Assembly (NCBI GenBank): GCA_025996755.1
Contig: BNTR01000107.1
Coordinates: 1 to 9,758, forward strand
Direction of reading: 5' to 3'
From: Bacteroidia bacterium
GTDB taxonomy: Bacteria > Bacteroidota > Bacteroidia > Bacteroidales > Azobacteroidaceae
Length of the DNA: 9,758 nucleotides
Shown here: positions 1-5,602 of the stretch, one piece after another
How positions within the stretch are numbered: position 1 is the first letter of the stretch
How the letters are laid out: every line of letters starts with the position of its first letter
Made by a program: the position numbers and the translations under genes
The notes under the pieces: generated by a model
What the model was told of the DNA's origin: nothing
Seen by the model: only the letters and a program-made list of their open reading frames with translations
Database searches by the model: none

Positions 1-2
1 AA

Positions 3-104
3 AATTTGGAGCCGGTTAGACCCGGCAGAAAATACCCGCGAATAAAGAAAGTCCGCAAAGTGAACGGAAAATATATCACGCTAACTAACTATAAAAGAGC
101 AATA
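3..104 (+). CDS. Possible 3' end of an unidentified basic protein
   Basis: An open plus-strand frame enters from the left edge and ends at a TGA at 102-104, giving 34 residues. The peptide is very rich in Lys and Arg, with VRPGRKYPR near its start, which would suit a nucleic-acid-binding tail or the end of a transposase-like protein. I do not recognise the family. The other two plus frames close sooner, and the frame would converge on the SIR2-like gene with hairpins between them, which is a sensible layout. With so few residues it could be chance. Confidence 0.25.
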
Positions 105-154
105 TGAAGATTAACTTAATGACATTGAGCTAAAGCATACGGTTAATAAAGTGC

Positions 155-169
155 TGTCCCTGCGGGACA
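155..169. repeat. Short inverted repeat (TGTCCC/GGGACA)
   Basis: TGTCCC and GGGACA form a 6-bp stem around a TGC loop. Short GC-rich hairpins of this style are common in dispersed intergenic repeats. A single copy in the window cannot show that it is dispersed. Confidence 0.4.
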
Positions 170-286
170 AGGAGCGAATGCCAAGTGGTATGATTGCGGA
201 TAGTCATTTTTTTCTGAATAAAAAGAGCTTTCGACTCCATCGGGGCGCATATTTATAGCAACAACGGCATCATCCCCCTCCGGAAA

Positions 287-322
287 AGAAGAAAGCGCAA
301 GCAAACACCTGCGCTTTCTTCT
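287..322 (-). terminator. Hairpin with 13-bp perfect stem, likely terminator
   Basis: The arms 287-299 (AGAAGAAAGCGCA) and 310-322 (TGCGCTTTCTTCT) are perfect inverted copies around a 10-nt loop. Read on the minus strand, the second arm runs directly into TTTT (positions 287 down to 284), so a U-rich tail follows the stem. That orientation suits termination of the leftward transcript about 85 nt after the SIR2-like stop codon. Confidence 0.5.
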
Positions 323-360
323 ACCTGTTAGCTTGTTTGCAAGGCTGGAGCTTGCTTTTA

Positions 361-390
361 GCTCAAACGCAGGCAAAGCCTGCGCTGAGC
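361..390 (-). terminator. Hairpin just downstream of the SIR2-like gene
   Basis: CGCAGGC (368-374) and GCCTGCG (378-384) form a 7-bp stem with an AAA loop. It is extended, after a small internal bulge, by GCTCA (361-365) with TGAGC (386-390). It lies 17 nt past the stop codon of the SIR2-like gene. There is no good T run after it, so it may be a 3'-end-stabilising hairpin or part of a dispersed repeat instead of an intrinsic terminator. Confidence 0.4.
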
Positions 391-407
391 AAGGGGAAGC
401 CTATTTT

Positions 408-1580
408 TTAGAATGTTGTTCTTTTTGAATATATATTTTCTTTTAAATACTTATCGTATCCTTCTAAATAAAATGTTGCCAATGAAGATATGTTATCACA
501 TTTCGTTGCTATATTATCTTTAAACTTTCCAATATCCTCCCCCTGCTTATAGTCAACTACCGTGATTTTTTTTGCCGGACAAGTCTTTAATATCTTATTG
601 ATATGTTCATCATTAAATGAGTACCCAATTATTATTAAATCAGAGCATTGTTTTATATCGGATTCCATTTTCTCATTATAATCGAAATAGGGACTAAAAT
701 TAAACATATCAGTCTTTGTTGCTCCTGTACCAACCGATGAGGTATTGAAATTGAAGCGCTTTGTACCAAGTGTAACAGGCAGTATTTGCTTTAAATCAGT
801 AGAGAATAAATTAGCCCATATATAATCATTTGCTTGTTTTGAATCTGAAATATAATGAGCCATACCGTCTTCTTTACCAATAAAAACTAACCGTAGATGC
901 GAATGAGGAAAGCAAATTGCTCGCTGAGCATTTAAAAGTGTGCATGGTTTTAAAAAATCTCTCTTAAAATCATCGGTTGAGTCTGTTCCAAATCCTAATT
1001 CAAAATTTAGATCTTTGACAGAATTTAGTAATAAATCATCATAATTAGTAGAAAATATTGTTCCTTTGTCTTTCCCAATAAAGGAATCAATAAAATTTTT
1101 TTGCAATTCTATTAACTCATCATACGAATCAACTTGGTGCTTCTCCTCCTGTAATTCCAAAATAGATTCCGCAATAATCAATCTAAACAGGAGTGGATAT
1201 ATTTTCCAAGCAAAAACAGGCTTAACATTATATTTAGATGATAAATTTCCACAATTTTGTTTCTCATCGTCAGTCAATTTATCGTTAAATCCATAATACG
1301 ATAATTCATCTATGATTTCTGCTATATTTTCAAAATTGTAATTTGGATTTTGTTTTCCTATATTTCCAATCAATGCTACAATTTCGGCAGAGTCTAATAA
1401 CAAGCCATTTGAGTCGGGTGAATCATTTTGTTTGTCATCTGCTTTTTTTTTAGCGTTGTATCTGGTAACAATTTTTTCCCAGTTACAACTTTTACTTATC
1501 TGTTCCGTCAAATAATTAGTTGACAATTGGGGACAAAAGAAAGGTACGGATGCCCCTGCTCCAAATAATAATGTTTTCAT
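408..1580 (-). CDS. SIR2-like (SIR2_2-type) protein, probable NAD-binding defence-type protein
   Basis: Predicted 390-aa cytoplasmic protein with no signal peptide. Seen: a nucleotide-binding start LLFGAGAS (residues 4-11), NFENI (82-86), STNYDD (177-182), a His-containing stretch PHSHLRL (225-231) and IIGYSFNDEHIN (317-328). This order is typical of the SIR2-like family in anti-phage proteins, many of which hydrolyse NAD+. Asn179 and one of His226/His228 would be the expected active-site residues; the usual His-Gly pair is replaced by His-Ser-His, so activity is not certain. No second effector, nuclease or membrane domain is visible, so the partner, if any, is unknown. I chose ATG 1580, preceded by AAAATAAAAAAAAT, over a TTG at 1676 that overlaps the TPR-2 stop and adds a low-complexity leader. 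The gene is clearly more AT-rich than pyrG, which suggests acquisition. It lies 89 nt after TPR-2 with no clear promoter. Confidence 0.8.
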   Translation of the reverse strand: MKTLLFGAGASVPFFCPQLSTNYLTEQISKSCNWEKIVTRYNAKKKADDKQNDSPDSNGLLLDSAEIVALIGNIGKQNPNYNFENIAEIIDELSYYGFNDKLTDDEKQNCGNLSSKYNVKPVFAWKIYPLLFRLIIAESILELQEEKHQVDSYDELIELQKNFIDSFIGKDKGTIFSTNYDDLLLNSVKDLNFELGFGTDSTDDFKRDFLKPCTLLNAQRAICFPHSHLRLVFIGKEDGMAHYISDSKQANDYIWANLFSTDLKQILPVTLGTKRFNFNTSSVGTGATKTDMFNFSPYFDYNEKMESDIKQCSDLIIIGYSFNDEHINKILKTCPAKKITVVDYKQGEDIGKFKDNIATKCDNISSLATFYLEGYDKYLKENIYSKRTTF

Positions 1581-1669
1581 ATTTTTTTTATTTTTAAAAA
1601 ATTTGCCTACTCTTTTATGGATTTTCAGTACCCTCCATATCTTATTTAACTCAATCACTAAATTACTTT

Positions 1670-3010
1670 TTACCAATCATAGCCTTTCTCTTTCAACCAC
1701 TCCTGCGCCCGAGTATGTCCCAACCTTGCCGCATTTTGATAGGCTGCAATGGCTTCCGGATATTTTTCCTGTGTTTCATAAACATATCCTAAGTTCCCAT
1801 ATACAGTTGCATTATTTGGCGCTAATCGAATCGCCTTTTGAAGATTTTCTATAGCTTCCGGATATTTTCCCATGGAGTAACAAACATTTCCTAACAGGTT
1901 ATATGTTCTTGCATCATTTGAGTCTGCTCGAATCGCCTTTTGAAAATTTTCTATGGCTTCCGGATATTTTTCCATGGAGTAATAAACATTTCCTAAGCCT
2001 CGATATCCGAATACAGCATTTGGGTCTAATCGAATCGCCTTTTGAAGATTTTCTATGGCTTCCGGATATTTTTTCTGTGTTTCATAAAAATTTCCTAAAC
2101 TACTATATCCGAATGCATCATTTGGGTCTAATCGAATCGCCTTTTGAAGATTTTCTATGGCTTCCGGATATTTTCCATGGCGTACATAAGCATTTCCTAT
2201 GTTGGTATATCCGAATGCATCATTTGGGTCTAATCGAATCGCCTTTTGAAAATTTTCTATGGCTTCCGGATATTTTTCCTGTTCTACAAAAACATATCCT
2301 AAGTTATTATATGCAGCTACCGTATTTGGGTCCACACTAATTGCTTTTTGATAGTTTTCGATTGCCAAATCATACTGTCCGTTTTCCGAGGCATTATAAC
2401 CTCTCATGATATATTCTTCCGCAGAAAGTTTATCCACCTGCGTGATATATGAGGCTTGCAAAGTTTTGCTTTTTTCTTCTGCCAACGCGCGTTTCATCGC
2501 ATCGGTTTCCATAGCAAATTGTTTTTGCAGTGCTTCCATTTCACTTTTCAACTTGGTTATTTCTGCTTCTGCTTCCCCTGTTCGTTTGCGGGATTCTTCC
2601 AACTGTTTGGTTTTTTGCTTGTCGTTGAGCACTTCGGCGATGCGTTGGTTCACATCATCGGGGTCAACCACCATTTCGGCTTTGATGTAGTAAATTTTGG
2701 TTGTGTCGTCCCATTGTTCATCAAGCGGTTTCATTTCTACAATACCTGCCGTGATGGCTTCTGTTTTTTCTGCATAGTCCTGCTTGTTGCCTTGCACCGT
2801 TATTTGTTGTTCGGATTGTATGAACGTTCCAATCTCACGCAACAAAATATTACGCATTTCGGTAGTGGCAATCGTCCGCGAACTTTCCTTGGTGTCCCAT
2901 TTGCTTGCCTTGTAGGTATAGTCACGCAGAAAAGTTTTCTTTTCCGCGAAACCACTGCTGACTGTAAACAACAGCAAGCAAAAAACAATGTGTTTTTTTA
3001 CGCATTTCAT
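1670..3010 (-). CDS. Exported coiled-coil/TPR protein (TPR-2), seven TPRs
   Basis: 446-aa protein. Residues 1-22 are a signal peptide (basic start, FCLLLFTVSSG core, likely cleavage after GFA). Residues 23-128 are an alpha/beta domain shared with TPR-1, containing REIGTFIQSEQQ and KIYYIKAEMVVDP. Its pattern recalls the small lipoprotein/FlgT-N-like domains of envelope proteins, but that link is inferred. Residues 130-190 are a charged coiled coil. Seven TPRs follow from about 199 to 432, mostly 34 residues long, built on YxxLGxxYxxxxKYPEAIENxQKAI, ending in a QEWLKEKGYDW tail shared with TPR-1. TPRs mediate protein-protein contacts; the partner is unknown and a periplasmic or surface scaffold role is inferred. 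I chose ATG 3010 because upstream in-frame codons lie inside the 3046-3078 hairpin and the new start gives a proper signal peptide. It follows the LPP20-like gene and precedes the SIR2-like gene. Confidence 0.85.
   Translation of the reverse strand: MKCVKKHIVFCLLLFTVSSGFAEKKTFLRDYTYKASKWDTKESSRTIATTEMRNILLREIGTFIQSEQQITVQGNKQDYAEKTEAITAGIVEMKPLDEQWDDTTKIYYIKAEMVVDPDDVNQRIAEVLNDKQKTKQLEESRKRTGEAEAEITKLKSEMEALQKQFAMETDAMKRALAEEKSKTLQASYITQVDKLSAEEYIMRGYNASENGQYDLAIENYQKAISVDPNTVAAYNNLGYVFVEQEKYPEAIENFQKAIRLDPNDAFGYTNIGNAYVRHGKYPEAIENLQKAIRLDPNDAFGYSSLGNFYETQKKYPEAIENLQKAIRLDPNAVFGYRGLGNVYYSMEKYPEAIENFQKAIRADSNDARTYNLLGNVCYSMGKYPEAIENLQKAIRLAPNNATVYGNLGYVYETQEKYPEAIAAYQNAARLGHTRAQEWLKEKGYDW
1814..2323 (-). 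repeat. 102-bp tandem repeats encoding TPRs 2-6 of TPR-2
   Basis: Five back-to-back 102-bp units, each encoding 34 residues. About 45 bp of each unit, covering KYPEAIENxQKAI, is almost identical from unit to unit, while the rest differs. The unit at the 5' end of the array is nearly identical to a unit in TPR-1. Confidence 0.9.
2324..3010 (-). repeat. Duplicated 687-bp block, copy in TPR-2 (other copy 4906-5592)
   Basis: This block encodes the signal peptide, N-terminal domain, coiled coil and first TPR. It aligns without gaps over 229 residues with the start of TPR-1. By eye about 36 residues differ (roughly 85% identity), and long DNA stretches are the same, so it is a recent local duplication. 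Confidence 0.9.
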
Positions 3011-3045
3011 TGTTTTATATTTTTTTTTGTTTTTCAAATTGATAA

Positions 3046-3078
3046 TGTCTGAATCAGGACTAAATCCTGATTCAGACA
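3046..3078 (-). terminator. Perfect 14-bp hairpin between lipoprotein and TPR-2 genes
   Basis: TGTCTGAATCAGGA (3046-3059) and TCCTGATTCAGACA (3065-3078) form a perfect 14-bp stem with a 5-nt loop. It starts 7 nt after the TGA of the LPP20-like gene. The sequence after it on the minus strand is TTATCAATTTG, not a strong T run. It may be a partial terminator, or a processing/stability element that sets different levels for the genes on either side. Confidence 0.6.
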
Positions 3079-3085
3079 AATTTCA

Positions 3086-3691
3086 TCACTGTTGATTTTT
3101 CTCAAGTTCGGCTTCCACGCGCTTGCGATACTGGTCGAACTCAAAATTCATCTTCATTTTCTCCTCATCGGGAATACGCTGTTGCACCTTTTGGGCTACT
3201 TTTGCGGCAATGTCGGCAACACCTGCCTGGGATTCCAAACACACCCACACGTTGTACTGATTGTTGGGCAGCAATTCCCTGTAGGTTTTAATCACCACGG
3301 TGTTGCTTATTGTCTCATTTGCAATACTTTGTGCAAAATCGTTTTGCTTTGCACCCTGGTCACTCACAGCAGCCCCCGAAGCCCCGTCGCCCGAATAGAG
3401 GTCGTAACCCAACGTTTCTTCGGACGTTGCCGTCTTAATTTTGGACGACAAGGCTCGAGCAAATGCCGCTCGTGCTTGCGTTTCCGCAATGTTTCGGGCG
3501 GTCTGCTCTTTAAAATGCGTCCCCTGTCCCACTGCGCGCGTCGACGGACTCGCCTCCTGCAACTCTTGACAAACGTTTAACTGCAACACCTGTACGCCTT
3601 TCGCTTGTGCCACCGGTTTAACACTCCCGCAGCCCGTAATCATTACGCCTGCAATCACTGCCGTAGCAGCGAAAATAAATTTCTTTTTCAT
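3086..3691 (-). CDS. LPP20-like family lipoprotein, 201 aa
   Basis: Residues 1-21 are a lipoprotein signal (MKKKFIF, hydrophobic core, ITGC lipobox), so Cys21 would be lipidated and the protein anchored in the outer or inner membrane. The mature part has an Ala-rich helix (TARNIAETQARAAFARALSSKI, about 64-85), a flexible Gly/Ser stretch (100-114), then SNTVVIKTYREL and YNVWVCLE (129-153) and a charged C-terminal helix. A helix followed by strands reading 'yrell..nqYnVWVcle' is the pattern of LPP20-like lipoproteins, small envelope proteins of poorly known function; this assignment is by eye. The gene sits between the two TPR genes, starts 40 nt after the mini-lipoprotein and shares its 18-nt start block with TPR-1. 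A periplasm-facing partner role for the TPR proteins is inferred. Confidence 0.75.
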   Translation of the reverse strand: MKKKFIFAATAVIAGVMITGCGSVKPVAQAKGVQVLQLNVCQELQEASPSTRAVGQGTHFKEQTARNIAETQARAAFARALSSKIKTATSEETLGYDLYSGDGASGAAVSDQGAKQNDFAQSIANETISNTVVIKTYRELLPNNQYNVWVCLESQAGVADIAAKVAQKVQQRIPDEEKMKMNFEFDQYRKRVEAELEKNQQ

Positions 3692-3731
3692 TGTCTTTTA
3701 ATTTTTAAAATTTGTAATTTTTAATTCTTAA

Positions 3732-3899
3732 TCATCTCATTTCCGTGCTCGTCCGCGTGCGATACTGCTCAGTGTTGGAATTGATTTTCCCTCTTTGCCC
3801 ATCAGATACGCGCTGTTGCACATTACTACTTCTGCAGCCCACAATCATTGTGCCTGCAACCACTGCCGCAGCAGCCAAAATCATCACTTTTTTGTTCAT
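3732..3899 (-). CDS. 55-aa mini-lipoprotein, internally deleted copy of the LPP20-like lipoprotein
   Basis: The frame runs from ATG 3899 to TGA 3732-3734 and is intact. Residues 1-22 form a lipoprotein signal with the lipobox IVGC (Cys22). The remaining 33 residues contain VQQRVSDG and EQYRTR. The signal matches the neighbouring 201-aa lipoprotein (LAAAAVVAGTMIVGC against FAATAVIAGVMITGC), and the tail matches its residues 169-191 (VQQRIPDE, DQYRKR). About 140 residues of the middle are missing, so this is most simply a duplicate that lost its core while staying in frame. It may be a non-functional remnant or a short membrane-anchored peptide. The leader ends GACAATGAA, as for the neighbouring genes. 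It lies 46 nt after TPR-1. Confidence 0.7.
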   Translation of the reverse strand: MNKKVMILAAAAVVAGTMIVGCRSSNVQQRVSDGQRGKINSNTEQYRTRTSTEMR

Positions 3900-3945
3900 T
3901 GTCATTTATTTTTAATTATTATTTTTATGATATTCATCTTGCATT

Positions 3946-5592
3946 TTACCAATTATAGCCATTCGCTTTCAACCACTCCTGCGCCTGAGCATCTCCCAAC
4001 CTTGCCGCATTTTGATAGGCTGCAATGGCTTTCGATTTCTCGCCCAAGCCCATATAAGCATTTCCCAAATGGTAATAGGGTCGCGCCATCTTTGAATCTA
4101 AACTAATGGCTTTTTGAAGCACAGAGAGTGCTTCTGTATATTTTTTCAACTTATTGTAAGCGGAACCTAAGTTATTATATGCCGCTACATCATTTGGGTC
4201 TAACTGAATAACCTTTTGAAAATTTTCTATGGCTTCCGGATATTTTTCCTGTTCTACAAAAACATATCCTAAGTTATTATATGCAGCTGCCGTATTTGGG
4301 TCTAATTGAATAACTTTTTGAAAATTTTCTATGGCTTCCGGATATTTTTCCTGTCTTGCATAAACACCTCCTAACCAGAAATATATCACTGCATGATTTG
4401 AGTCTAACTGTATCGCCTTTTGAAAATTTTCTATGGCTTCCGGATATTTTTCCTGTTCTTGATAAACCCGTCCTGACCAGAAATATGTCGCTGCATCATT
4501 TGGGTCTAACTGAATCGCCTTTTGAAAATTTTCTATGGCTTCCGGATATTTTTCCTGTTCTTGATAAACCCGTCCTAACCAGAAATATCCGAATGCATGA
4601 TTTGAGTCTAACTGAATCGCCTTTTGAAAATTTTCTATGGCTTCCGGATATTTTTCCTGTATTGCATAAACAGCTCCTAAGCGGATATATCCTAAATCAA
4701 AATTTGGGTCTGCTCGAATCATCTTTTGATAATTTTCTATAGCTTCCGGATATTTTTCCTTGTTTTCATAAAAAAATCCTAAGCGCAGATATCCGAATGC
4801 ATAATTTGGGTCTGCTCGAATCGCCTTTTGAAAATTTTCTATGGCTTCCGGATATTTTCCCTGACTTTCATAAGACTGTCCTAAGCCGCTATATCCATCT
4901 GCATAATTTGGGTCCACACTAATTGCTTTTTGGAAATTTTCGATTGCCAAATCATACTGTTTGTTGTGGTATGCATTATAGCCTCTTGTCATATATTCTT
5001 CCACAGAAAGTTTATCCACCTGCTTGGTATATGAGGCTTGCAAGGCTTTGTTTCGTTCTTCTGCCAACGCTTTTTTGCTGGCATCTCTTTCCTCCGCAAA
5101 TTGTTTTTGCTGTGCTTCCATTTCACTTTTCAACTTGGCTATTTCTGCTTCTGCCTCCCGCGTTCGTTTGCGGGATTCTTCCAAGTCTTTGGTTTTTTGC
5201 TTGTCGTTGAGCACTTCGGCGATGCGTTTGTTCACATCTTCGGGGTCAACCACCATTTCGGCTTTGATGTAGTAAATTTTGGCTTTGTCGTCCCATTTTT
5301 CATCAAGCGGTTTCATTCCTACAATACCTGCCGTGATGGCTTCTGTTTTTTCTGCATAGTCCTGATTATTGCCTTGCACCGTTATTTGTTGTTCGGATTG
5401 TATGAACGTTCCAATCTCACGCAACAAAATATTACGCATTTCGGCAGTGGCAATCGCCCGCGAACTTTCCTCGGTGTCCAATTTGCTTGCCTTGTAGGTA
5501 TAGTCACGCAGAAAAGTTTTCTTTTCGGCGTAACCACTGCTTACTGTAAACAACAGCAAGCAAAAAATAGTGTGTTTTTTTACGTCTTTCAT
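3946..5592 (-). CDS. Exported coiled-coil/TPR protein (TPR-1), ten TPRs
   Basis: 548-aa protein. Residues 1-22 are a signal peptide with likely cleavage after GYA. Residues 23-128 are the alpha/beta domain shared with TPR-2 and 130-190 a highly charged coiled coil (DLEESRKRTREAEAEIAKLK). Ten TPRs cover about 199-534, followed by a 14-residue tail with QEWLKANGYNW. Units 2-8 are exact 34-mers ending in KYPEAIENFQK(A/V/M)I and DPN or DSN. The start is ATG 5592, only 10 nt after the CAP gene's stop, with a leader AATTAAAAGAC; the two are almost certainly co-transcribed from the promoter at 7001-7030. No enzyme motif is visible, so a periplasmic or surface scaffold is the best inference. It differs from TPR-2 mainly in having three more repeats and different helix-A residues. 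Confidence 0.87.
   Translation of the reverse strand: MKDVKKHTIFCLLLFTVSSGYAEKKTFLRDYTYKASKLDTEESSRAIATAEMRNILLREIGTFIQSEQQITVQGNNQDYAEKTEAITAGIVGMKPLDEKWDDKAKIYYIKAEMVVDPEDVNKRIAEVLNDKQKTKDLEESRKRTREAEAEIAKLKSEMEAQQKQFAEERDASKKALAEERNKALQASYTKQVDKLSVEEYMTRGYNAYHNKQYDLAIENFQKAISVDPNYADGYSGLGQSYESQGKYPEAIENFQKAIRADPNYAFGYLRLGFFYENKEKYPEAIENYQKMIRADPNFDLGYIRLGAVYAIQEKYPEAIENFQKAIQLDSNHAFGYFWLGRVYQEQEKYPEAIENFQKAIQLDPNDAATYFWSGRVYQEQEKYPEAIENFQKAIQLDSNHAVIYFWLGGVYARQEKYPEAIENFQKVIQLDPNTAAAYNNLGYVFVEQEKYPEAIENFQKVIQLDPNDVAAYNNLGSAYNKLKKYTEALSVLQKAISLDSKMARPYYHLGNAYMGLGEKSKAIAAYQNAARLGDAQAQEWLKANGYNW
4192..4905 (-). repeat. 102-bp tandem repeats encoding TPRs 2-8 of TPR-1
   Basis: Seven head-to-tail 102-bp units (714 bp). 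The block from the gene's CCTTTTGAAAATTTTC region to GGATATTTTTCC (plus-strand reading) recurs almost unchanged, while the other half of each unit varies. Units 5 and 6 also share the variable part VYQEQ, which suggests recent unit duplication. Arrays like this commonly change copy number by recombination. Confidence 0.9.
4906..5592 (-). repeat. Duplicated 687-bp block, copy in TPR-1 (other copy 2324-3010)
   Basis: This is the 5' part of TPR-1, covering residues 1-229, and is the counterpart of 2324-3010. The two copies are in direct orientation about 2.6 kb apart. Homologous recombination between them could delete the lipoprotein genes and fuse the two TPR genes. Confidence 0.9.
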
Positions 5593-5602
5593 TGTCTTTT
5601 AA

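Larger units (their letters stand above)
105..407. other. Non-coding, hairpin-rich intergenic stretch
   Basis: This 303-nt stretch lies between the possible plus-strand frame and the stop codon of the SIR2-like gene. I see no convincing gene. The only sizeable minus-strand frame (143-376) begins with TTG inside a hairpin and has no recognisable domain. The stretch holds three inverted repeats, at 155-169, 287-322 and 361-390, and looks like a terminator region mixed with repeat-element debris. Confidence 0.6.

Noticed and set aside
143..376. Minus-strand frame of 77 codons left of the SIR2-like gene
   Set aside because: It starts with TTG inside a hairpin, spans the 287-322 stem-loop and has no protein-like pattern I recognise.
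1581..1676. N-terminal extension of the SIR2-like gene from TTG 1676
   Set aside because: It overlaps the TPR-2 stop, encodes a low-complexity basic leader, and ATG 1580 immediately precedes the family's usual LLFGAGAS start.
1903..2340. Plus-strand frame with repeated ESPFEDFLWLPDIF blocks
   Set aside because: It is the antisense reading of the 102-bp TPR repeats, as is the similar frame at 4356-4742.
4192..4905. Regularly spaced repeats, considered as a CRISPR array
   Set aside because: The 102-bp unit is coding throughout, with conserved TPR residues and no separate spacers.
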